Below, in pieces: positions 1-5,895 of a stretch of 16,993 nt of DNA. Positions within the stretch are counted from its first letter, which is position 1, and each line of letters starts with the position of its first letter. The DNA comes from an uncultured Prevotella sp. (lineage in GTDB: Bacteria > Bacteroidota > Bacteroidia > Bacteroidales > Bacteroidaceae): assembly GCA_934196725.1 (NCBI GenBank), contig CAKPWR010000057.1, positions 1 through 16,993 on the forward strand, read 5' to 3'. The notes below the pieces were generated by a model that was given only the letters and a program-made list of their open reading frames with translations, did no database searches and was not told where the DNA came from. Position numbers and translations under genes: made by a program.

Positions 1-142
1 ATTTTATGATCACTTTAAACTTACATATTTTTGGAGACAATCGCTAATTTTTTATATTAAACTTTCTCAAAAATATTACTCCTTCATATAAAAAAGGGGC
101 TTTGTACTAAAATTTGAGAAGAACCATATTTATATAGGTGAT

Positions 143-538
143 ATGGCAGATGATTTTAATAGCGATTGCTGTAATTCGTTGAAAAAGCATATTTTAGAGA
201 AAGCCATAGTAAAGGCTGGTTATGAATCAGGCATATGTTTTGCCGATTTGAATAAAGATGGAATTTGCTTGAAAGATGGTCGACCTAATCCTGTATGGCT
301 TAATGATAGCTTTGGTGACGTGGTATCTGAAGCACTATATGGCGATAGTCAAGCTGACGACATCGAAATAGACGAAAAGTATTTTGGTAAGGATGAATTT
401 GATGGACCGTATTCTTCTGGTAGTCATTGGAATGTTCTTGAACGTTATGTAGATAATGTTGAAGAACTGTTTTATGATGGGTGGTATAAATATCTCATAG
501 AACAATATGGGGAAGATTGGGAAAAATATGAATACTAA
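143..538 (+). CDS. Small acidic protein of unknown function
   Basis: I do not recognise this 131-residue protein. It is strongly acidic (about 30 Asp/Glu against 12 Lys/Arg), with no signal peptide or membrane segment, so it is probably cytoplasmic. A Cys pair sits near the N-terminus, and the C-terminal third is rich in Trp, Tyr and Glu (residues about 96-131). The start is preceded by AGGTGAT, a weak ribosome-binding site, and I see no longer in-frame start. A TATTTTTG box at 26-33 could be a -7 element, but the leader would then exceed 100 nt. A second small frame begins 25 bp downstream. High acidity with small size is seen in immunity or DNA-mimic proteins, but nothing here shows such a role. 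Bases 1-142 are otherwise AT-rich with no feature I can support. Confidence 0.6.
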   Translation: MADDFNSDCCNSLKKHILEKAIVKAGYESGICFADLNKDGICLKDGRPNPVWLNDSFGDVVSEALYGDSQADDIEIDEKYFGKDEFDGPYSSGSHWNVLERYVDNVEELFYDGWYKYLIEQYGEDWEKYEY

Positions 539-563
539 TAAAGAAAAGTAGAAAAGAAAACTT

Positions 564-734
564 ATGGACTATTTTTATGTAGATATATCGACAGAACTGG
601 GCGAGTCACTGACTACTTATGTTCAAGCGATGGACGAAACGGCAGCGGAGTATCAGGCAAGGATGGCTTTCGTCAATGGTGAGCTGGAGTGCGAGGGTAC
701 GCAGATTGTTTACATCTGTGCTTATCGGGCATGA
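564..734 (+). CDS. Short hypothetical protein, possibly a gene remnant
   Basis: This 56-codon frame starts MDYFYVDIST and ends at TGA 732-734. It follows the upstream acidic-protein gene by 25 bp in the same direction, which would suit a two-gene operon. Its codons look like ordinary coding sequence, and no other frame here is more convincing. It ends abruptly after a hydrophobic QIVYICAY stretch, so it could be the first part of a longer gene cut short. A long perfect hairpin begins about 40 bp after the stop. I recognise no domain. The frame is short enough to be fortuitous. Confidence 0.4.
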   Translation: MDYFYVDISTELGESLTTYVQAMDETAAEYQARMAFVNGELECEGTQIVYICAYRA

Positions 735-774
735 GGGTAAACGGAAATCTCCCTCTCTTCTAGTCCGAGGGTGT

Positions 775-813
775 ACCGCCAAAGTACATTCATATATCAT
801 GTACTTTGGCGGT
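775..813. repeat. Perfect 15-bp inverted repeat (hairpin)
   Basis: The arms 775-789 and 799-813 (ACCGCCAAAGTACAT and its exact reverse complement) flank a 9-nt loop. It lies between the convergent ends of the short frame at 564-734 and the minus-strand fragment ending at 817, so a bidirectional transcription terminator is the natural reading. Neither side has a clear T-run, so it could equally be a REP-like palindrome or a transcript-end stabiliser. Confidence 0.6.
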
Positions 814-816
814 ATG

Positions 817-1038
817 TTATAATTCCAACCAGTCGGTATCTATGTCGAATAATTCAAATAATCTTTGGCAAGATTTGATTGGCAAGGATTCCTCGGCTTG
901 TCCGATGAAGTCATCTTCGTGGCTTCTGATGTAAGTATCCATATCTTCCTCCTTTACAAGGATTGGACCTTTGATGTTTGTGAAAATGAAAGGGTAGCAG
1001 TCATCCAGGGTATGAAACTCGTCTTTGTCTTCAAATTG
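817..1038 (-). pseudogene. C-terminal fragment of an unrecognised acidic protein
   Basis: About 73 codons read as a convincing protein tail, from QFEDKDEFHTLDD to the end at WLEL, acidic and rich in Phe, Asp and Glu. The reading frame stays open upstream to about 1191, but the upstream part runs through three palindromes (1044-1126) and is Cys/hydrophobic and non-protein-like. There is no Met start near 1038. My reading is that the 5' part of the gene has been lost or replaced at the palindrome cluster. I do not recognise the family. If the frame is translated from its ATG at 1191 it would make a 124-residue protein. Its stop lies next to the 775-813 hairpin. Confidence 0.4.
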
Positions 1039-1043
1039 TAAAA

Positions 1044-1126
1044 TGTGGGACAATGTTCCGCAAATTATGAAAAGGTGAGACGCTGTCTCACTTATAATAG
1101 GATTTTTGGGGACGTGTCCCCAAAAA
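1044..1126. repeat. Cluster of three short palindromes
   Basis: There are three hairpins in 83 bp. The first (1044-1062) has arms TGTGGGAC and GTTCCGCA around AAT, paired through two G·T wobbles. The second (1075-1091, GTGAGAC / GCT / GTCTCAC) is perfect. The third (1103-1126) has 11-bp perfect arms TTTTTGGGGAC / GTCCCCAAAAA around GT. All share an AC-N2/3-GT centre. On the minus strand the first two are translated in frame in the open frame of the neighbouring fragment. The middle palindrome recurs exactly, in the opposite orientation, at 3042-3058. Confidence 0.7.
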
Positions 1127-1187
1127 CTGATAACAATGATATAGAATAATGGCAAACAACAATGTAAACATGAGTGAATTAAAACGT

Positions 1188-1247
1188 TCATTTACAGGCT
1201 CATTTACAGGCTCATTTATCGGCTCATTTACAGGCTCATTTATCGGC
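1188..1247 (+). repeat. 12-bp direct tandem repeat, five units
   Basis: Five head-to-tail units of TCATTTACAGGC or TCATTTATCGGC occur in the order A, A, B, A, B, followed by a decayed sixth starting TTATTTTG. The unit length is a multiple of three. In the plus frame opening at ATG 1149 it encodes the tetrapeptides SFTG and SFIG after the leader MANNNVNMSELKR. That frame runs on to 1391 through the 1335-1364 hairpin and its later part does not look like protein, so I do not call a gene. The array is a plausible variable-number tandem repeat, perhaps in the remnant of a small gene. Confidence 0.8.
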
Positions 1248-1334
1248 TTATTTTGTATATGCAACGTTAATTTAGCTGACGATAGCGCAGTATCGGTACC
1301 ATGTTATTGTCACATTTTATACTGGAACAAAATT

Positions 1335-1364
1335 CCCCAACCCGCTAGAGTAAGCAGGTTGGGG
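1335..1364. terminator. Probable bidirectional terminator after the Rpn operon
   Basis: CCCCAACC (1335-1342) pairs with GGTTGGGG (1357-1364), and the stem continues GCT/AGC beyond one mismatch. The plus side is followed by TATATTTTTG and the minus side by AATTTTG. It lies 37 bp past the stop of the full-length Rpn gene on the minus strand and would also stop plus-strand transcription through the tandem repeat. Confidence 0.65.
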
Positions 1365-1400
1365 TATATTTTTGTTATGTCTTACCTCTGAGATATTATC

Positions 1401-2273
1401 TTATTTCAATTTATCGATTTGTTCCTGGGAAAGTCCGGAATATTTCATGATCAGATTGATGTCAACACCATCTGCCAGCATTTTCCTGGCAATTTCTTGA
1501 CTTCTTTCACTCTTGCCTTTTTCCATACCCTCCGCAAGACCTTCTTGCTTCGCCGTATCAATGGAGTTCTTGATATCCCGGTATGCCATCTTACTTGCTT
1601 CATACTCCCTCAGTTCCTGAGGTGTGAACTTAGCAATCTCGGCTTCCTCAAAGAGACGGTCGAAAACCTTATCGCACAACTCCTTCGGGCGCTGGGTAAG
1701 CTTATAGAGGTTCTTCAAGGCATAAAGCCACTTCTCGTAGAGCGTATCCAGTTGTTCAAGGGTTTTGTTGAACTTGGCAATCTCTACATAGATAAACTCC
1801 AGCTTATCGTAGAAAATCTTGTGGGTAGCGGTATCGCACAACTGTACATGATGGCGGATCTTCTCCTTGTCGAAGGCATCCTCGTTCATGTTGAAGTTGA
1901 GCAGGGCTACGGTGTAGACATGATTGAGCTTGAAATCCCATTCATTCCCCTTGGGTGCCTGTTCACGGATAGGGAAAGTGGAGTAGAAGAGGGAGCGGTC
2001 CTTGAAATAAGCCTGGTAGGCATTCTGCATTTCAACGATGAACTTCTCGCCGTTTTCTCCTTCGCAATACACGTCGAAGATGGCCTTGCGGTCGGTATAA
2101 ACATCACCGACGTGCTCCGGATTCAGATACGAAACGTCCTTTACAACCTGTCTGCCATTAAACAAGCTGTTGAGGAAGCAAATGAGCAAATCCTTGTTCA
2201 TTGCCGTTCCAAAAATGCGCTTGAAGCCGAAATCGGTCAGCAAGCTGATGTATCGTTCTTCTACCTGTTTCAT
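1401..2273 (-). CDS. Rpn-family PD-(D/E)XK nuclease, full length
   Basis: This 290-residue protein belongs to the Rpn (recombination-promoting nuclease / putative transposase) family, often annotated as a PD-(D/E)XK nuclease-family transposase. The N-terminal half opens with LLTDFGFKRIFG (residues 11-22), typical of the family. The nuclease core shows D67 (in IFDVYCEG) and E81-x-Q83 (in FIVEMQ). After about residue 200 come an acidic helix, a Gly/Glu-rich EGLAEGMEKGK linker and a C-terminal helical segment, MLADGVDINLIMKYSGLSQEQID. Family members cleave DNA; several E. coli ones are toxic and act in phage defence or recombination. The gene lies 19 bp after a short copy of its own C-terminal third, in the same direction, and the same 10 bp (ATGAATATCG) precedes both starts closely. 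Whether this copy is active cannot be told from sequence. Confidence 0.9.
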   Translation of the reverse strand: MKQVEERYISLLTDFGFKRIFGTAMNKDLLICFLNSLFNGRQVVKDVSYLNPEHVGDVYTDRKAIFDVYCEGENGEKFIVEMQNAYQAYFKDRSLFYSTFPIREQAPKGNEWDFKLNHVYTVALLNFNMNEDAFDKEKIRHHVQLCDTATHKIFYDKLEFIYVEIAKFNKTLEQLDTLYEKWLYALKNLYKLTQRPKELCDKVFDRLFEEAEIAKFTPQELREYEASKMAYRDIKNSIDTAKQEGLAEGMEKGKSERSQEIARKMLADGVDINLIMKYSGLSQEQIDKLK

Positions 2274-2292
2274 ACGATATTCATTATGTATT

Positions 2293-2598
2293 TTATTTCA
2301 ATTTATCGATTTGTTCCTGGGTTAGTCCGGAATACTTCATGATCAGATTGATGTCAACACCATCTGCCAGCATATTCCTGGCAATATCCAGGGCTTTCTG
2401 GTTCATGCCTTTTTCCATACCTAATTCCATACCCTCTGCAAGACCTTCTTGCTTCGCCGTATCAATGGAATTCTTGATATCCCGGTATGCCATTTTGCTT
2501 GCTTCATACTCCCTCATTTCCTGTGGAGTAAACTTGGCTATTTCGGCTTCCTCAAAGAGACGGTCGAAAACCTTATCGAGTTCTTCTACCTGTTTCAT
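2293..2598 (-). CDS. Stand-alone C-terminal Rpn domain (RpnS-like)
   Basis: This 101-residue protein begins with the same MKQVEE as the downstream full-length Rpn, then jumps to the equivalent of residue 200 (LDKVFDRLFEEAEIAKFTPQE) and continues to an almost identical C-terminus. The whole nuclease core is missing in frame, so it cannot cut DNA. At the junction the full gene has CGAT at both break points (codons 6-7 and 200-201), suggesting a microhomology-type deletion after a tandem duplication. It differs from its partner by several substitutions and four extra residues in the linker (EGMELGMEKG against EGMEKG). It is the first gene of the operon. In E. coli, short C-terminal Rpn products neutralise the full-length protein; that this one does so is inference. 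A decayed duplicate with no role is the alternative. Confidence 0.85.
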   Translation of the reverse strand: MKQVEELDKVFDRLFEEAEIAKFTPQEMREYEASKMAYRDIKNSIDTAKQEGLAEGMELGMEKGMNQKALDIARNMLADGVDINLIMKYSGLTQEQIDKLK

Positions 2599-2622
2599 AC
2601 GATATTCATTTTATATTATTTG

Positions 2623-2630
2623 CAAAGATA
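2623..2630 (-). promoter_or_regulatory. Second -7-like box within the Rpn leader
   Basis: A second TATCTTTG lies 66 bp downstream of the first, close to the start codon of the short Rpn gene at 2598. No good -33 element is seen at the usual spacing. It may be a weaker start site, or a copy of the upstream box, since both are followed by GCA. Confidence 0.35.
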
Positions 2631-2688
2631 GTGCCAGTGAGCTTAATGAAAGCTTGCTTTCAAATTGCCGAGCACTGCCTAACTACTG

Positions 2689-2720
2689 CAAAGATAAACT
2701 TAATATTTGTAACATCCAAA
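2689..2720 (-). promoter_or_regulatory. Promoter of the Rpn operon
   Basis: On the minus strand TTTG (2717-2720) and TATCTTTG (2689-2696) are separated by exactly 20 nt, a full match to the Bacteroidota -33/-7 consensus. Transcription would start near 2682, giving a leader of about 84 nt before the short Rpn gene. The leader contains the small hairpin GAAAGC-AA-GCTTTC. Confidence 0.75.
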
Positions 2721-2755
2721 CTTTTAGGCTGTTTTTTTAGAAAATATAGTTTAAA

Positions 2756-3029
2756 TTGTTCTTGGTATATTCAAATTCCGCAACAGTGTTGCGGAATTTT
2801 GAAAAACGAGGCAAATCCGCAACGCTGTTGCGGATTTTTGGACAATCTGAGAATGAAGTTCCAGACTTTCTTCTTTCATGGTTTCATTATTTAATATTGA
2901 TGCGTATCACAAATGACGCTGAGCGTAATTTCTATGAGATAGAATGTGCAAACCTTGCCAGATAAAGCTTTGTTGCAAGCTAAGGTTCGGGAATGGATTG
3001 CTGAGTTTGAGGAAAACAACATCGAATAA
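2756..3029 (+). pseudogene. Broken DUF1016/YhcG-type nuclease gene
   Basis: Two pieces of what looks like one PDDEXK nuclease-domain gene (DUF1016, YhcG family) remain. The first, in the frame ending at 2965, carries LSWFHYLILMRI and NDAERNFYEIECAN, resembling the N-terminal DUF1016 signature in which a W-x-HY helix precedes an ER-x-FY motif. The second, shifted by one base from about 2952, reads LPDKALLQAKVREWIAEFEE and stops at 3027-3029, resembling the C-terminal end of Bacteroidales members. The catalytic middle is absent. No credible start remains: the frame reaches back only to TTG 2756. The N-terminal piece includes two palindromic in-frame repeats (2773-2837). The call rests on remembered family motifs, not on a search. 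The gene is surely not functional as it stands. Confidence 0.6.
2773..2837. repeat. Two palindromes forming a 39-bp direct repeat
   Basis: The first palindrome has 12-bp arms (2773-2784, 2788-2799; AAATTCCGCAAC) around AGT. The second has 11-bp arms (2813-2823, 2827-2837; AAATCCGCAAC) around GCT. Their centres are 39 bp apart, exactly 13 codons, so both read in the same frame as SATVLRNF and SATLLRIF. Only the loop and a few arm positions differ, and some arm changes are matched on the other side. Confidence 0.8.
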
Positions 3030-3036
3030 TATTTTT

Positions 3037-3063
3037 AATTTGTGAGACAGCGTCTCACAAATT
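3037..3063. repeat. 12-bp-arm palindrome after the broken nuclease gene
   Basis: AATTTGTGAGAC (3037-3048) pairs perfectly with GTCTCACAAATT (3052-3063) around AGC. It starts 8 bp after the stop of the nuclease remnant, where it might also act as a transcript-end hairpin, though no T-run follows. Its inner 17 bp (3042-3058) is the exact reverse complement of 1075-1091. Confidence 0.75.
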
Positions 3064-3140
3064 TGCCACTAAGTTTGTAAATAATTAAAGAATCTGCAAA
3101 ATTTAAGGAGTTATTTGATGAGTGCAGCAAGATAAATTAA

Positions 3141-3190
3141 GCCTGAATAGGGTTGATTGAAAGAAATCATCCTATCCAGGCTTATTTTTT
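3141..3190. terminator. Long hairpin terminator downstream of the YgiQ gene
   Basis: GCCTGAATAGG (3141-3151) pairs with CCTATCCAGGC (3171-3181) with one mismatch, and an inner TGATT/AATCA stem continues it. The plus side runs directly into TTATTTTTTTT, an excellent T-tract for rightward transcripts. Leftward transcripts of the YgiQ gene, whose stop begins the neighbouring feature, would meet the hairpin with a weaker TTAATTTAT tail. Confidence 0.7.
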
Positions 3191-5500
3191 TTATCTTCTT
3201 CTGCCTCTGCCTTCGTTTCTTCCCTGATTTCCACGATTGCCTCCACGCTCGTTCTTGTCACCGCTGTTATAACGGTTCTTGCGATTGTGGTTGTCGTTAT
3301 CGAAATTAGGATTGAAACTCTTTTTCTTCTTATCCTTGAAAAAACCGGCATTTGGGTCTTTCTGATTGCGGAGTTCGGCTCTTGCTGCTGCTACCGCATC
3401 GCGGATGTTTGCATTCGAAGGTTTGCCTGATTTGAGAGATTTTCCATTGTTGAGGTATCTCTCTTCATCATAGCAACCCACGTTGCCGTAACCCTTTGGT
3501 GCAAAGCGGTCTGAAGTGTTTCTTCCACGACCTCTGCCAGCGTTTGCTTCTGGAACATTTCTGCCTGCTCCACGCTTGCCTTTAGCTCCTCTGCCAACGC
3601 CCGGATTATCATAGGTAGAACCAATTGCCTTGTCATCGTAATTGGTTTTCTTTCCCTTGAATCCGCGATCAAAACTCTTCTTGTCGTAGAGTTTGTCGAT
3701 GAGGTCGGCTCTGCCGATACGGCGAAGTTCACTTTCGATGGCACGGCGCTCCTCAGGCTTATACCAGAAGAAGAACATGCGCTGGGCAAGCTTTTCCTTC
3801 TGGGTCTTGGCACTGAATACTGGTTCCAATGTATATGGATCATATCCCGTGTACCAGGTTTCCGTAGATATCGTCATTGGGGTAGGAGTGAAGTCCTGCA
3901 CCTGCTCCAGATGGAAGTCGAGTCCCTTGGTGATGACCGCCAGTTCCGCCATATCCTCCTCATGACAGCCCGGATGCGAACTGATGAAGTATGGAATGAT
4001 CTGCTGGTTGAGTCCTTCTTCCTTGTTGATCTTGTCGAAGATGCGCTTGAACTCGTAGAAAAGGTCGAACGATGGTTTGCGCATGAATTTCAAAACCTCA
4101 GGACTGGTATGTTCCGGTGCCACCTTCAGTCGTCCGCTTACGTGCTTGGTAATCAGCTCGCGGGTATATTCTCTTGCCGCCTGGTTCACCTTCTCGTCCT
4201 TGCTCTTGTGCAGGAGCAGGTCGTAGCGCACACCACTACCGATGAAGCTCTTCTTGATACCCGGCAGGGCATCTACGGCATGGTAAATCTCCAGCAGCTT
4301 GCTGTGGTCGGTATTCAGGTTCGGACAAATCTGTGGGTTTACACATGATGGTCGCTTACATACCTCGCAAGCTTTCTGATTCTTGCCATGCATGCCATAC
4401 ATATTAGCCGAAGGACCGCCCAGGTCGCTCAGATATCCCTTGAAATCAGGCATTTCGATGATTTTCTTCACCTCTTTCAATATGCTCTCCTTGCTTCGGC
4501 AAACCACGAACTTGCCCTGATGCGCCGAAATGGTACAGAACGAGCAACCGCCGAAGCAGCCGCGATGCAGGTTTACAGAGAACTTGATCATCTCGTATGC
4601 CGGAATGGTCTTGCCCTTGTACTTAGGATGAGGCAGACGGGTATAAGGCAGGTCGAAGGCGGCATCCAGTTCCTCGGTGGTCATCAGCGGGAACGGTGGA
4701 TTCACCACCACATACTTGCCGTCGGTCTCCTGAATCATGCGCTGGGCATGCATCTTGTTGGCTTCTTCCTCCAGATGGCGCACGTTCTCAGCCTGTCCCT
4801 TCTTGTTGTGAAGGCACTCCTCATGACTGTGCAGGATGATGTCATCGTCCTTGAATCCGCCCGGAATGTCCTTCTCCTTACAGTAGAAAGCTACCTGTGG
4901 CATTTCGTGAATCTGGTCCATTGTCTTGCCTTCGGCGAAGGCGTTGGCAAGTTCCACGATAGAGCGCTCGCCCATACCGTAGAGGATAAGGTCGGCACCC
5001 GAATCGCAGAGGATGCACTTGCGCAGCTCATCCTTCCAGTAGTCGTAGTGGCTGATGCGGCGCAAGGAAGCCTCAATACCGCCCAGTGCCACAGGTACAT
5101 CGGGATAGAGTTTCTTCAGTATCTGGGTATAGACGATAGACGGATAGTCGGGGCGCATGTCGTGACGGGAGTCTGGGCTGAAGGCATCTTCGCTGCGCAT
5201 TCGGCGGTTTGCCGTATAGCGATTCACCATCGAGTCCATAGCTCCCGGAGATACACCGAAGAAGAGGCGAGGACGACCGAGCTTCTTGAAGTCGCGGAAG
5301 TCGCCATGCCAGTCGGGCTGTGGAACGATGGCTACACGATAGCCGTTCGCTTCCAGGATTCTTCCGAGGATAGCAGCCCCGAAAGATGGGTGGTCTACGT
5401 AGGCATCACCCGAAAAGAGGATGACGTCCAGTTCATCCCATCCTCTGAGTTCGCACTCCTTCTTGGTGGTTGGTAGGAAGTCTGTTAACTTATAATCCAT
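3191..5500 (-). CDS. ygiQ: YgiQ-family (UPF0313) radical SAM protein
   Basis: This 769-residue protein is a YgiQ/UPF0313-family radical SAM enzyme. The cluster-binding motif is C315-x3-C319-x2-C322 (RGCFGGCSFC), which binds the 4Fe-4S cluster that cleaves S-adenosylmethionine. N-terminal family landmarks are present: DVILFSGDAYVDHPSFGAA (residues 25-43), FGVSPGAMDSMVNRYTANRR and ALGGIEASLRRISHYDYW. A further Cys group at residues 378-392 may hold metal. The substrate of the family is not known to me. After about residue 630 comes a tail of roughly 140 residues rich in Lys, Arg, Gly and Asn ending EGRGRRR, probably disordered. The start is 10 bp after the stop of the upstream small gene, implying co-transcription. 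It is cytoplasmic, with no signal peptide. Confidence 0.93.
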   Translation of the reverse strand: MDYKLTDFLPTTKKECELRGWDELDVILFSGDAYVDHPSFGAAILGRILEANGYRVAIVPQPDWHGDFRDFKKLGRPRLFFGVSPGAMDSMVNRYTANRRMRSEDAFSPDSRHDMRPDYPSIVYTQILKKLYPDVPVALGGIEASLRRISHYDYWKDELRKCILCDSGADLILYGMGERSIVELANAFAEGKTMDQIHEMPQVAFYCKEKDIPGGFKDDDIILHSHEECLHNKKGQAENVRHLEEEANKMHAQRMIQETDGKYVVVNPPFPLMTTEELDAAFDLPYTRLPHPKYKGKTIPAYEMIKFSVNLHRGCFGGCSFCTISAHQGKFVVCRSKESILKEVKKIIEMPDFKGYLSDLGGPSANMYGMHGKNQKACEVCKRPSCVNPQICPNLNTDHSKLLEIYHAVDALPGIKKSFIGSGVRYDLLLHKSKDEKVNQAAREYTRELITKHVSGRLKVAPEHTSPEVLKFMRKPSFDLFYEFKRIFDKINKEEGLNQQIIPYFISSHPGCHEEDMAELAVITKGLDFHLEQVQDFTPTPMTISTETWYTGYDPYTLEPVFSAKTQKEKLAQRMFFFWYKPEERRAIESELRRIGRADLIDKLYDKKSFDRGFKGKKTNYDDKAIGSTYDNPGVGRGAKGKRGAGRNVPEANAGRGRGRNTSDRFAPKGYGNVGCYDEERYLNNGKSLKSGKPSNANIRDAVAAARAELRNQKDPNAGFFKDKKKKSFNPNFDNDNHNRKNRYNSGDKNERGGNRGNQGRNEGRGRRR

Positions 5501-5510
5501 TCAAAATTAT

Positions 5511-5852
5511 TTAATCATTTACTGCATCAGGTTCTGCTCCTGCAGCTTCTTCTGCTGCCTTCTTGTCCTTCCAGTCTACGTAGAGCAATACGAGATTGTG
5601 GAGACCGAGAGCCTTCATGTTCTGATGGTAGATTACGTCGAGGCAGAGGTCGAGCAACGCCTTGTCCTTGATGTCGCTGCTCTCCAGGAGAGAACGAACA
5701 TTGAACTTCAACTTGTCGAGCACTTCCTCGTCGATGATACCATTGCTATCTACGAGGTTGCGGAGCAACTGATACTTGTCAATAGTCTCTAAATGCTGGT
5801 CGCTCACTTCGATAGAGCGTGTGCCAGACTGGTTTGCTTGAATTTTATACAT
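5511..5852 (-). CDS. Small conserved-type protein upstream of the YgiQ gene
   Basis: A protein of about 113 residues starts MYKIQANQSGTRSIEVSDQH. The frame stays open to an upstream ATG at 5906, but those extra codons only translate the TTCAAAG tandem repeat, so I choose the Met at 5852, preceded by AAAAAGGAT. It is mostly helical and soluble: VSDQHLETIDKYQLLRNLVD, then an acidic EEVLDKLKFNVRSLLESSD, a LLDLCLDVIYHQNM segment and an Ala/Glu-rich tail. I do not recognise a family. It ends 10 bp before the radical SAM gene and is probably in its operon. No exact TAnnTTTG box lies in the 117 bp upstream. Confidence 0.75.
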   Translation of the reverse strand: MYKIQANQSGTRSIEVSDQHLETIDKYQLLRNLVDSNGIIDEEVLDKLKFNVRSLLESSDIKDKALLDLCLDVIYHQNMKALGLHNLVLLYVDWKDKKAAEEAAGAEPDAVND

Positions 5853-5863
5853 ATCCTTTTTTA

Positions 5864-5895
5864 CTTTGAACTTTGAACCTTGAACTTTGAACTTT
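5864..5895. repeat. 7-bp tandem repeat (CTTTGAA), 4.5 units
   Basis: CTTTGAA, CTTTGAA, CCTTGAA, CTTTGAA and CTTT occur head to tail; on the minus strand this is the TTCAAAG repeat. It sits just before the chosen start of the small gene ending at 5511. Such arrays are common between Bacteroidota genes and their copy number can vary. Confidence 0.85.

Noticed and set aside
775..813. Terminal inverted repeat of an insertion sequence
   Set aside because: It is a single compact hairpin with a 9-nt loop between convergent genes; no transposase or target-site duplication is seen around it.
606..822. Overlapping open frames of about 65 codons on both strands
   Set aside because: They run through the 15-bp inverted repeat and have no coding character; the frame at 564-734 is the better candidate.
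1188..1247. Possible CRISPR array
   Set aside because: The units are 12 bp, directly abutting and without spacers, and no cas gene is present.
1419..2342. Plus-strand open frame of 307 codons across the Rpn genes
   Set aside because: It is the antisense of the full-length Rpn gene, whose protein carries clear family motifs; the antisense product has no recognisable domain.
4388..5476. Plus-strand open frame of 362 codons inside the YgiQ gene
   Set aside because: It lies wholly opposite a well-supported radical SAM gene and has the His/Val/Leu-rich composition of an antisense shadow.
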